From Arenibacter arenosicollis (GTDB lineage Bacteria > Bacteroidota > Bacteroidia > Flavobacteriales > Flavobacteriaceae): a DNA stretch of 64,000 nucleotides. This document shows, piece after piece, positions 8,311 through 16,148 of the stretch (positions are counted from its first letter, which is position 1; each line of letters begins with the position of its first letter). The stretch spans positions 41,158 through 105,157 of the forward strand of contig NZ_JACLHY010000019.1 of NCBI RefSeq assembly GCF_014397245.1, given 5' to 3'. The notes beneath the pieces were generated by a model. The model searched no databases. It was not told the origin of the DNA and saw only the letters and a list, made by a program, of their open reading frames with translations. Position numbers and translations under genes: made by a program.

Positions 8311-10185
8311 TTAAATGGCAAATGTTATTGTAGCCGTGACACCTTCGTTTTGTTTTGAATCGAAATTAATATTTCCGTTAATACCATTCATGCGGTTTTC
8401 CACATTCGTAAGTCCATTTCCTAGATAATTCTCCGTTGCATTAAAACCCACTCCGTTGTCCACATACTTAATAACAACTTGTTTATTGTTCTTGGCACAG
8501 GTAATGGCGACCATGGAAGCCTGACTATGTTTCTTCATGTTTACCAGTAACTCTTGTAGTACCCTATATACTTCAATTTTCGCTTCTGCAGATACCTTGT
8601 CCCAAAAATCCGAAGTCAGTTCCTTGGTTATTATTTTAGTTTTAGGAGAGCTATAGGAATTAAGAAGGGCCAAAAATTCCTTTCCAAAGTTTTCTCCTGT
8701 ATTAATGGCCGTATATTCCTTGCTGATATCCCTTATTCTTTTATAAATACTGTTTAAGCCTTCCAGGATTATAACCTTTTCGGATGCCACTATTTCCTGA
8801 GGGTCTTTTTGTACTTGGGTCATGAGGTAGAAAATATCATTGCCAAGTTCGTCGTGTAATTTTTTTGAAAGACGTAGTTCGGTCTTGTAAGCCATCTCCA
8901 ATTGTTCCTTTTTCTTCTGCTGATTTTTATAAAAGACCACAAAGACAATTAGTATCAATGAAATTACTGTGGCGGACAGAGCCATAATATTCTGTTTTTC
9001 TTTATTGGCAACTTGGGCCAATAGCATAAGGTTTCTTTTTTCTAAAGTGTCGTTATCATATTTCGTAGCGGCATAAATAGAGCGAACGGCCTGTTTTGTC
9101 TTTTCAAGCTTGTTCTGCACCTTGGAATAATAGATAGCCTCCTCGGAAACATCCTGTCCAAGGGATTTTTTTAGGGGTAATAATAAATCCAAAGCTTCCA
9201 AAATAGCGACTGAATTATTTAGTTTTTTCGAGTAGGCAAAGGCTTTTTGGGCATAAGTCAAAGCCAAAGGTTTATTGGTTTCAAAATAGTATTCTGCCAA
9301 ATGGATAGTGCTGGATATTAATCCGGAAACCGTATTTAATTCTTGCCGTATTTTTAAGGAGTTTAAGAGGAGTGACTCGCTTTCTGGGTTATTCTTATTT
9401 TCCAACCACTTAAAATGGCCCATATTACAAATGGCGCGGGAATATTGAATTTGATTATTCCCTTTGGTACTTTGTGCTATTCTATCCAGTATGCCAAAAC
9501 TGGAATTGTAGCTGTGCAGTGCCGCCAGAATATTAGCTCTTGTGATGGTAATGGCCGACAGATTTTCTGTGGTAATGTCCGCGGTAGGATGTGCGTTTAG
9601 CAGGCTAAAAATTTTGTCGTTCCAGCGGAGGGATTCTTTATAGTTTCCCAATTCTTTCTGACAGACCGAAATTGTTTGATAAAGACCGGTGATGGATTCT
9701 ATTTCATTGGAGCCTTCCAGATATTTTAGCCCCTCGGTTGCGGTAATCATACCTCCACTATAATCACCCAAACTTTTCTGAATGTTGGCCATATCCAGCA
9801 ATCGGTCCCCAGCACCAATACTGTCATGTAACTTTAAATTCATGGAATAGGATTTATCAAAATAAAAGTAGGCCGAATCCAATTGATCCATTCTTTTAAA
9901 ATAATATCCTTGCCGCCAATAGGCATTGATTATATAACTACTATCAGAGGCAAATTGGGCCTTATGGAGCAATTTCTTGGAATGGATAATAGCACTTTGG
10001 TAGTCTTTCTTTTTTGCAAAAACTCCAATTTCTTTTATGAGTTGTCCTAATGAATCTGTTTCCGTTTGCACAGAAAAGGAGTTAAGGGTGGTAGGATGTA
10101 CTGTGATGTTTTCAGAGGAAAAACCAGCTAGACAACAATTGTAAATAAGGACAATAATGAGGGACGGACCAAACTTAAAATTCAT
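8311..10185 (-). CDS. TPR-containing sensor histidine kinase
   Basis: 624 aa from ATG 10185; the frame opens at 10287 but residues before MNFKFGPSLIIVL do not look like protein, and this start gives a signal peptide. Residues about 50-370 are tetratricopeptide-like helices (periplasmic sensor), about 395-415 a transmembrane helix (ALSATVISLILIVFVVFY). The phospho-acceptor region KLHDELGNDI lies near residue 441 and is HisKA_3-like, as expected for kinases that pair with LuxR-type regulators. The ATPase has an N box (ELLVNMKKHS), a G1 box (DNGVGFN) and GNGLTNVENRM. It is paired with the response regulator 8 nt downstream. The ligand is unknown. Confidence 0.87.
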   Translation of the reverse strand: MNFKFGPSLIIVLIYNCCLAGFSSENITVHPTTLNSFSVQTETDSLGQLIKEIGVFAKKKDYQSAIIHSKKLLHKAQFASDSSYIINAYWRQGYYFKRMDQLDSAYFYFDKSYSMNLKLHDSIGAGDRLLDMANIQKSLGDYSGGMITATEGLKYLEGSNEIESITGLYQTISVCQKELGNYKESLRWNDKIFSLLNAHPTADITTENLSAITITRANILAALHSYNSSFGILDRIAQSTKGNNQIQYSRAICNMGHFKWLENKNNPESESLLLNSLKIRQELNTVSGLISSTIHLAEYYFETNKPLALTYAQKAFAYSKKLNNSVAILEALDLLLPLKKSLGQDVSEEAIYYSKVQNKLEKTKQAVRSIYAATKYDNDTLEKRNLMLLAQVANKEKQNIMALSATVISLILIVFVVFYKNQQKKKEQLEMAYKTELRLSKKLHDELGNDIFYLMTQVQKDPQEIVASEKVIILEGLNSIYKRIRDISKEYTAINTGENFGKEFLALLNSYSSPKTKIITKELTSDFWDKVSAEAKIEVYRVLQELLVNMKKHSQASMVAITCAKNNKQVVIKYVDNGVGFNATENYLGNGLTNVENRMNGINGNINFDSKQNEGVTATITFAI

Positions 10186-10378
10186 CCCTCCAAAATACAA
10201 AATGCCTTCACATTTAGGAACGCTTTTTGTTAAAATTACCTGTGGCCAGTAGGTCAGGTGAGTGGTAATTAGGGAGCATCTTTCCACAAAACAACTAAAG
10301 CAAGCGATTAAAAGTGCAACTAATGCACTAATAAAAGGGACAAAAAAATCTATTTTAATATCAATTTAACACCGTTAG

Positions 10379-10392
10379 GTAACAAAGGTTAC
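10379..10392. promoter_or_regulatory. Short inverted repeat in the divergent promoter region
   Basis: GTAAC-AAAG-GTTAC lies between the divergent kinase and small-protein genes. A match to the Bacteroidetes -7 consensus TAnnTTTG follows at 10415-10422 (TATTTTTG), 8 nt before the ATG at 10431. I see no good -33 TTTG at the right distance, so this is only a candidate operator/promoter. Confidence 0.3.
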
Positions 10393-10430
10393 AAAGATAG
10401 GGTATCCTCTTTCTTATTTTTGTGCCTATC

Positions 10431-10793
10431 ATGAAAGCTAAAACTTACATAGCGGTACTATTAACCTTCATCTTTATGGCAAAATTTGTTGCCATAGATG
10501 CAAATGGTCTCAATCACCTGTTCGGCGGAAGTGATATAGCTTTTGTAAACCCGCATTGTAAAAATGACAATCCCCCAAAGCTGACCAAGAATACAACCAG
10601 TTTTTCACAAGCCGACGACTTAACTTCTGAAGTAATTGTATTAAATGGCTTTTGTACTTCGCAGTTTAAATTGGAGCTGTTCTCTTGGGAAGCGGATTAC
10701 TCAGAACCCATTTCAATTTTTAACGAACATTTCTCTTCTAGGTTAAGTTATCTATACTTGGATACCACCTCTCCGCCACCTCGGTTGGGCTAA
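10431..10793 (+). CDS. Small secreted protein, unrecognised
   Basis: 120 aa from ATG 10431; a GTG at 10422 would add three residues and overlap a possible -7 element. The N-terminus (MKAKTYIAVLLTFIFMAKFVA) is a signal peptide or membrane anchor. The mature part has two cysteines (HCKNDN and GFCTSQF) and ends in a proline-rich tail (DTTSPPPRLG). I have seen similar short tails in small flavobacterial proteins next to transport loci but cannot name a family. It precedes the DoxX/DsrE/SoxB-like operon by 116 nt and is separated from it by a weak hairpin, so it may be separately expressed. Confidence 0.6.
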   Translation: MKAKTYIAVLLTFIFMAKFVAIDANGLNHLFGGSDIAFVNPHCKNDNPPKLTKNTTSFSQADDLTSEVIVLNGFCTSQFKLELFSWEADYSEPISIFNEHFSSRLSYLYLDTTSPPPRLG

Positions 10794-10802
10794 CAAACAT
10801 TT

Positions 10803-10826
10803 CACAGCCTTTTAAGCTGTGTTTCT
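10803..10826 (+). terminator. Weak terminator-like hairpin
   Basis: CACAGC (10803-10808) pairs perfectly with GCTGTG (10816-10821) over a 7-nt loop, followed by TTTCT. It sits 9 nt after the small-protein gene. The T tract is short, so attenuation is as likely as termination. Confidence 0.4.
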
Positions 10827-10909
10827 CGAGTAATTCTTTATCCCTAAAATATTATAGGAGGAACTATTACGGACAAACACCATACAAAATCACACATTAA
10901 ATTTTTACA

Positions 10910-11308
10910 ATGACGACTAAAATTTTAATCAGCCGTCGTTCCATACAACTGTTGCGCATATTGGTAAGTGGCATATTTCTTATAGCAGGTTTCAATCACC
11001 TGCTTAATGTAGAAAAGACCGCCCAGCGGATAGAACAGGCCAGCTTTAAGGGGATCGCCTATTATTTTGGAGAACCTCAATGGCTCATTATTCTGTCCGG
11101 TATCGTAATGCTCACAGCAGGTTTTATATTCCTGATCGGGTATAAAACCAAATGGGCGGCACTTATCCTGATGGCGGTTTTGATTCCCATAACATTAACT
11201 GTTCAAGTAGGACAGATTACGACCTTGGGCCCGCTGTTTAAAAACATAGCAATTTTAGGTGGACTTCTTTTTTTTATTCTGAACGACACCGATAACCTTT
11301 TAAAATAA
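10910..11308 (+). CDS. DoxX-family membrane protein
   Basis: 132 aa with four predicted transmembrane segments (about residues 13-30, 56-75, 82-98 and 105-125) and the DoxX-like opening RSIQLLRILVSGIFLIAGFNHL. DoxX/DoxD proteins include the small subunit of thiosulfate:quinone oxidoreductase in archaea, and many bacterial members are of unknown role. Here the gene opens a run with DsrE-like, SoxB-like and thioredoxin genes, which favours a sulfur-related membrane function, but that is inference from context. Identification as DoxX-type is good. Confidence 0.75.
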   Translation: MTTKILISRRSIQLLRILVSGIFLIAGFNHLLNVEKTAQRIEQASFKGIAYYFGEPQWLIILSGIVMLTAGFIFLIGYKTKWAALILMAVLIPITLTVQVGQITTLGPLFKNIAILGGLLFFILNDTDNLLK

Positions 11309-11402
11309 TTCATATCGTAATGAGCCATAACACTTCTTGATACTGACCGAGAAGCTCAATGGCGTATTACATATGACCTTTAAAAATTAATAAAAATAAC
11401 AT

Positions 11403-11825
11403 ATGAAAAAATACATTATTAGTTCAATCTTTATAATGCTCGCCCTGTTTAGCACGGCTAACCTAAGGGCGCAGGAAATAAAAAACAGTAAAAACAATTA
11501 TGTGGTGCTTACCAAAAAAGTACCGCAATTACAGCCCATTATCCTCACGGCCGAAGCGTTAAAGGCAGAGGATGGAGAGAATTTCGGCGATTTTCAGGTC
11601 ATTATATGTGGCAAGGAAATAGGTGATATTACCGAAGCCGATAAAATTGGAAAGTTTATTGACAAGGCAGAAAAGGCAGGGGTAAATATTGTGGCCTGTG
11701 GGTTTTCACTGAATAAATTCAATGTGGATAAAAAAAGAATCCCCAAGGAAATAAAGGTGGTAGAAAACAGGATCTTATACAATTTTCAGCTTCAGAAGAA
11801 GGGTTATAAAAGCATAAGTCTATAG
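11403..11825 (+). CDS. Secreted DsrE-like protein
   Basis: 140 aa. A cleavable signal peptide (MKKYIISSIFIMLALFSTANLRAQ) precedes a DsrE/F-like alpha/beta domain. DsrE-like features are the FQVIICGKEIGDI strand-loop and VNIVACGFSLNKF, which carries the Cys often conserved for sulfur (persulfide) relay. DsrE-family proteins bind and transfer sulfur as persulfide, and the secreted form here would act in the periplasm. It lies 94 nt after doxX-like and only 2 nt before the SoxB-like gene, so it is co-translated with the latter. Confidence 0.72.
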   Translation: MKKYIISSIFIMLALFSTANLRAQEIKNSKNNYVVLTKKVPQLQPIILTAEALKAEDGENFGDFQVIICGKEIGDITEADKIGKFIDKAEKAGVNIVACGFSLNKFNVDKKRIPKEIKVVENRILYNFQLQKKGYKSISL

Positions 11826-11827
11826 TT

Positions 11828-13486
11828 ATGAGAAATTTTAAGAGATTCCTTTTAACTACGCTCCCCCTTGTAGGCATACTATTGGTAATGGTGGCCTATA
11901 AAACGGGAAAAACGAAGGTACTGGCTAGCAATGCGGCCGTTAAGGATACTTTGAGTATTACGATCTTACAAACCGCCGATATTCACGGGCAGCTTGATAC
12001 ACACCCTGAACTATTCTGGGAAGATGAAAAAGTTGTTTTCAAGGACCGTGGGGGCCTCGCCAATATCAAGACCCTTTTTGATCGGGAGCGCCAAAAGCAT
12101 CCAGATAGAACCATCATCGTAGATGGTGGCGACCTGATACAGGGTAGTGGTTATACTGCCCTGTCTGAAGGAAAGGTGATGCCCGATATTATTAAAAGAA
12201 TGGGGTATGATGTTATCATCCCAGGAAATTGGGAAGTGGTCTACGGGAAGGATATAATGATGGATGTAATGCAAGGTTACGAAACTGATGTAATCGCCCA
12301 GAATATGTATCATGATAAAAGCGAAAAGCCCTTGTTCCCTGGGTATTCCATAAAAGAAATTGAAGGGGTCCGAATCGGTTTTATTGGTATTAACGACCCA
12401 GACGTTCCGGTTAGACAGAATCCTATTTTTAGCGAAGGCATAGGTTTCAGCGGCCTTGATGACAAGTTGAAAAAGATGGTGGACGCAATCAAGGTCGATG
12501 AAAAGGTGGATGTACTTTTCTTGGTAACCCATATCGGTATTTTTAAGCAGGTGGAACTCGCCAATAACCCCATTGCCGAAAATGTAGATTATGTGTTGGG
12601 CAATGATACCCATGAACGGGTGCGCGAGCCCATACAGGGCAAATATGCCAAGGTTACCGAACCCGGTGCTTTTGGTTCCTTTGTGGGTAAGTTGACGCTT
12701 CACTTTGTGGACGGAAAATTGGTGGGTGATGATTACGAGCTCATCGATGTTGACCCTAAAGTATTTCCTGCAGACAAGGTTATCCAAGCTCTTGTGGACA
12801 AGGCAAAGGCGCCATATAGGGAACACTTGGAAACCGTGGTGGGTTATACTGAAACGCCTATTTACCGGTACCTGACCGTGGAAAATCCGATGGACAATAT
12901 GATTACCGATGCGGCCCGCTGGAAAACGGGAGCCGATATTTCAATTTCAAACGGTTTTCGTTTCGGCAACCCTATCGTTCCAGAACATGGAAAACCTGCG
13001 CCCATCACCAGGGCAAATCTATGGAATTTGCTCCCGGTAAACGAAAAGATAAAAACCGGGAAGGCCACAGGAAAACAGATCAAGGCTTGGTTGGAAAATG
13101 AAATGCACAATGCCTTCTCCGAAAATCCGACCGAACGTTTTGGCGGTTGGTTGGTGCGGTTCTCTGGGATGAAGGTAGATTTCAACAGCCAGAATGCAAA
13201 GGGCACCCGAATTTCCACAATAACCGTAAACGGTGAGCCCATGCATGATGATGAATACTACACCATCTCGGCCTGTGTACGGCCTGGGGATCCGCTGGAC
13301 AATCTTTGTAGAATGCCGAATGTCAAGGATGTTGAGGTAAAGGATTATACCATACACGAGGTTGTTGAAGAGTATCTCAAGATAAATACACCTGTATCTC
13401 CCACTTTGGAAGGGAGGGCATATTGCGAATATCTCGGAGCATATTCCTTTTCGACCGTCCCTAAAACCGATTATATATTTCAATAA
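11828..13486 (+). CDS. SoxB-like/5'-nucleotidase-family metallophosphoesterase 1
   Basis: 552 aa with an N-terminal membrane anchor or signal (residues 8-24). The calcineurin-like domain shows QTADIHGQLD (Asp/His metal ligands), DGGDLIQGSG, GNWEVVYG, VTHIG and GNDTHER. The C-terminal 5'-nucleotidase domain starts near residue 330. In ordinary 5'-nucleotidases the third motif reads GNHE; here His is replaced by Trp (GNWE), similar to the GHWE-type motif I associate with SoxB thiosulfohydrolases. SoxB hydrolyses cysteine-S-sulfonate on SoxY, but no soxYZ is present in the window, so the substrate is open. It forms an operon with the DsrE-like gene (2-nt gap) and the TlpA-like gene (12-nt gap). 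Confidence 0.75.
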   Translation: MRNFKRFLLTTLPLVGILLVMVAYKTGKTKVLASNAAVKDTLSITILQTADIHGQLDTHPELFWEDEKVVFKDRGGLANIKTLFDRERQKHPDRTIIVDGGDLIQGSGYTALSEGKVMPDIIKRMGYDVIIPGNWEVVYGKDIMMDVMQGYETDVIAQNMYHDKSEKPLFPGYSIKEIEGVRIGFIGINDPDVPVRQNPIFSEGIGFSGLDDKLKKMVDAIKVDEKVDVLFLVTHIGIFKQVELANNPIAENVDYVLGNDTHERVREPIQGKYAKVTEPGAFGSFVGKLTLHFVDGKLVGDDYELIDVDPKVFPADKVIQALVDKAKAPYREHLETVVGYTETPIYRYLTVENPMDNMITDAARWKTGADISISNGFRFGNPIVPEHGKPAPITRANLWNLLPVNEKIKTGKATGKQIKAWLENEMHNAFSENPTERFGGWLVRFSGMKVDFNSQNAKGTRISTITVNGEPMHDDEYYTISACVRPGDPLDNLCRMPNVKDVEVKDYTIHEVVEEYLKINTPVSPTLEGRAYCEYLGAYSFSTVPKTDYIFQ

Positions 13487-13498
13487 AAATTAGAAATT

Positions 13499-14137
13499 AT
13501 GGCAAATAAGATAAAAAATAAGAACATAAAGAGAACGTGGATACAGTACGGAGTTATTGCCGTAGTGGCCATTACGCTGTACGCCACGGGTCTGCATACC
13601 GATGTAATCGGTTTTGCACAACGCGGACTGCTCGCTACCGGTTTAATGAACCCCGATGTGGAGGAGATTGCAGAACTGCGGCAGGAGGAAAAAGAGAATG
13701 AGGGTGAAATGGCCAAGGTGTCGGATTTTCCCAAAGCAGATTTCAATCTGCAGTTGATAGATAAGGATGGGAATAGCAAGTCTTTGGCAGAATTGAAAGG
13801 CAAGGTCATCTTTTTAAACTTTTGGGCAACCTGGTGTCCGCCCTGTATTGCAGAAATGCCCAGCATCGACAAATTGCATGAAGAAATGGGGGATGAGGTG
13901 GAATTTGTAATGCTCTCCTTGGATCAGGATTTTGAAAAAGCCAAGGCTTTTGATAAACGCAAAGGGTACGACCTGCCAATTTACGCCCCTGCAAGCAATT
14001 TGCCCCCCATGTTTCAATCGTCTGCCATCCCTACTACCTTTATTATTGATACCGATGGAAATTTGGTATTGACCCATGAGGGTATGGCCGATTATAGCGA
14101 CCCGGAATTCAAAAAATTCCTGCATAGTTTAAAGTAA
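13499..14137 (+). CDS. TlpA-like periplasmic thioredoxin
   Basis: 212 aa. One N-terminal transmembrane anchor (about residues 15-32) is followed by a linker and a thioredoxin-fold domain from about residue 80. The redox motif is WCPPC within NFWATWCPPCIAEMP, as in TlpA/ResA/SoxW-type reductants, and the cis-Pro segment is SAIPTTFIID. It lies 12 nt after the SoxB-like gene. In Sox loci a thioredoxin (SoxW/SoxV system) keeps the carrier protein reduced, so a comparable partner role is plausible. The gene ends the compact operon; the following 287 nt (14138-14424) show no gene. Confidence 0.85.
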   Translation: MANKIKNKNIKRTWIQYGVIAVVAITLYATGLHTDVIGFAQRGLLATGLMNPDVEEIAELRQEEKENEGEMAKVSDFPKADFNLQLIDKDGNSKSLAELKGKVIFLNFWATWCPPCIAEMPSIDKLHEEMGDEVEFVMLSLDQDFEKAKAFDKRKGYDLPIYAPASNLPPMFQSSAIPTTFIIDTDGNLVLTHEGMADYSDPEFKKFLHSLK

Positions 14138-14424
14138 GTGTTTTTCCCAAACGGGATGGGAAGATGTAAACCATTGAACTGTCCCTTTTAGGAAAACCTA
14201 TGATTATGGATGGCATTCAAGCTTGCCATTTGCTGTTGGGCATGTAGTCGATTTTTTGCACAATGACCTAGGCGAAATTGAAATCAAGACTGAAAAAAAA
14301 TTGGGGGAAAGGCTATTTTCAGAGGTTCTGAATCCAATTTATTTGTAAATTAATCAATGGTTTTTTATTGCCATATTCGGCTTAATAATAACCGAAACTG
14401 ATAGGACACTAAAGCACTAAAAAG

Positions 14425-15852
14425 ATGAAACTGAATATTTTGTTTATAAACGACGTACACGGCTACCTTGCCCCACATCCAGAATTGTTTTATGATGAAA
14501 CAGGGGAGGTAGTGGAAATGGCTGGAGGTTATGCCCACATTGCAGGCGTAGTGGAGGATATTCGCAAGGAAAACCCTAATACACTTCTTTTTGACGGGGG
14601 CGATACCTTACACGGCACCAAACCCTTGGTTGATTCGCAGGGCGAAGCTATTATACCCATTTTAAATGCACTGAAGCCTGATGCTTTGGTAGGGCATTGG
14701 GATTTTGGTTATGGTCCGGACCGGTTACAGGAAATCAACAAACAGTTGAATTTCCCTATGTTGGGATGTAATGTGTATTCTGAGGATGGGTCCAATTTTT
14801 TACAACCCACCATAATGTTAGAAAAAGAACACCTAAAAATAGGAGTCATTGGCGTGTGTGCTATGATTGTGGACAAAGTAATGCCGGTGAAGTTTAGTAA
14901 GGGTCTAAAATTCACTTCAGGCATGGAGGAAGTTCCAAGGTATATCAAGCAATTGAAAGCTGATGGAGCTAATATGATCATGCTGCTTTCCCATAACGGT
15001 TTTCCGCAGGACGTGGAACTATTGAAAAAAGTCGACGGCATCGATATCTGCCTGAGCGCCCATACCCACAACCGAATTTATAGTCCCGTTGAGGTTAATG
15101 GAGCACGCATAGTACAATGTGGGTGTCATGGGGCATTTGTGGGGAAGTTCACCATCGATTTTAAAGAAAAAGAAATTACGGGCTGGGATTACGAGCTTAT
15201 AAAGGTTGACGGTTCCCTCCCGATACATACAGAAGTGGATAAATTGGTTCAAAACATTTTGGAACCGTATCAAAAAATTAGGACTGCAGTTTTAGGCCGT
15301 ACAGACGAGATATTGCATCGTTATTGTGCAACGAATTCTACCATGGACAATTTGCTCCTGAAGGCTATTGCCCACGTTACAAAGACCGATATTGCTTTTT
15401 CAAATGGCTGGCGTTATGGAGCGCCCATACCCGTAGGGGATATTACCGAAAATGATCTGTTCAATATTACCCCTATGAATCCGCCTGTCTCTACGGTAGA
15501 ACTCACCGGAACTGAAATCAAGGAAATGCTCGAAGAAAATCTGGAGCGCACTTTTAGCAACGACCCATTTGGACAAATGGGAGGGTATGTAAAACGAACT
15601 TTAGGGCTGCAGGTGAATATGCGAATTGAAAACCCGACGGGACATCGCATTCAGGAAATCTATTACCAAGGGTCACACCTCAATTTTGAAAAGACCTATA
15701 AAGTAAGTTTTGTAACTACCCAGGGGGTGGCCAAAAAATATGGCAAAAACCGTAAAGAACACAGTCAAAAAGCTGTGGAAGCCATGAAAGCATTTTTAAA
15801 GGAGAATCCCGATTTTAGCCCGGATAATACAGAACGTTATCGTTTGGTTTAG
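14425..15852 (+). CDS. SoxB-like/5'-nucleotidase-family metallophosphoesterase 2
   Basis: 475 aa, no signal peptide visible, so cytoplasmic as annotated. Metal motifs are FINDVHGYLAPHPELF, FDGGDTLHGTKP, VGHWDFGYGP, LLSHNGFP and LSAHTHNRI. The third motif is GHWD rather than GNHE, closer to SoxB than to 5'-nucleotidase. The C-terminal nucleotidase-like domain runs from about residue 285 (GRTDEILHRY). It is diverged from the 552-aa protein 940 nt upstream but shares the same order, including the His-Pro-Glu-Leu-Phe stretch after the first motif, so the pair looks like an old duplication. The lack of a leader, if the start is right, would separate the two enzymes into two compartments. Confidence 0.72.
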   Translation: MKLNILFINDVHGYLAPHPELFYDETGEVVEMAGGYAHIAGVVEDIRKENPNTLLFDGGDTLHGTKPLVDSQGEAIIPILNALKPDALVGHWDFGYGPDRLQEINKQLNFPMLGCNVYSEDGSNFLQPTIMLEKEHLKIGVIGVCAMIVDKVMPVKFSKGLKFTSGMEEVPRYIKQLKADGANMIMLLSHNGFPQDVELLKKVDGIDICLSAHTHNRIYSPVEVNGARIVQCGCHGAFVGKFTIDFKEKEITGWDYELIKVDGSLPIHTEVDKLVQNILEPYQKIRTAVLGRTDEILHRYCATNSTMDNLLLKAIAHVTKTDIAFSNGWRYGAPIPVGDITENDLFNITPMNPPVSTVELTGTEIKEMLEENLERTFSNDPFGQMGGYVKRTLGLQVNMRIENPTGHRIQEIYYQGSHLNFEKTYKVSFVTTQGVAKKYGKNRKEHSQKAVEAMKAFLKENPDFSPDNTERYRLV

Positions 15853-15896
15853 TCAAATTGGCCCTAGAGAATTTAAATCCCTATAGAAAATCCGCT

Positions 15897-15932
15897 GAAT
15901 GTTCCTAAGCATTTATGAATGTAGTAAGCATT
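15897..15932. repeat. Two tandem imperfect copies of a roughly 18-bp unit
   Basis: GAATGT...TAAGCATT occurs at 15897-15913 and again at 15917-15932. It lies in the 296-nt gap between convergent genes (15853-16148), where I see no gene and no convincing terminator. Confidence 0.4.
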
Positions 15933-16148
15933 CAAAACATGACCAAGAATCCATCCATTTGGGTGGCGAGGATGTCGTATAACGCTGAGCGTGCGAATAT
16001 TGTAAAGGGGGGGTGATTCTTTTTGCTATTAAACCGTTTTCCTTCCCACATTGCCATCATCCCCTATTCGTTGCACAAAGGTTTTAATTGGAAATATTGA
16101 GGCTATAGGTGGTTGTCCACAACACGGATATATAAATTATTTCAAATC

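Noticed and set aside
12011..12826. Long minus-strand open frame of 271 codons inside the SoxB-like gene
   Set aside because: It lies fully antisense to a gene with clear metal-binding motifs and its own product shows no domain or signal; it reflects codon use of the real gene.
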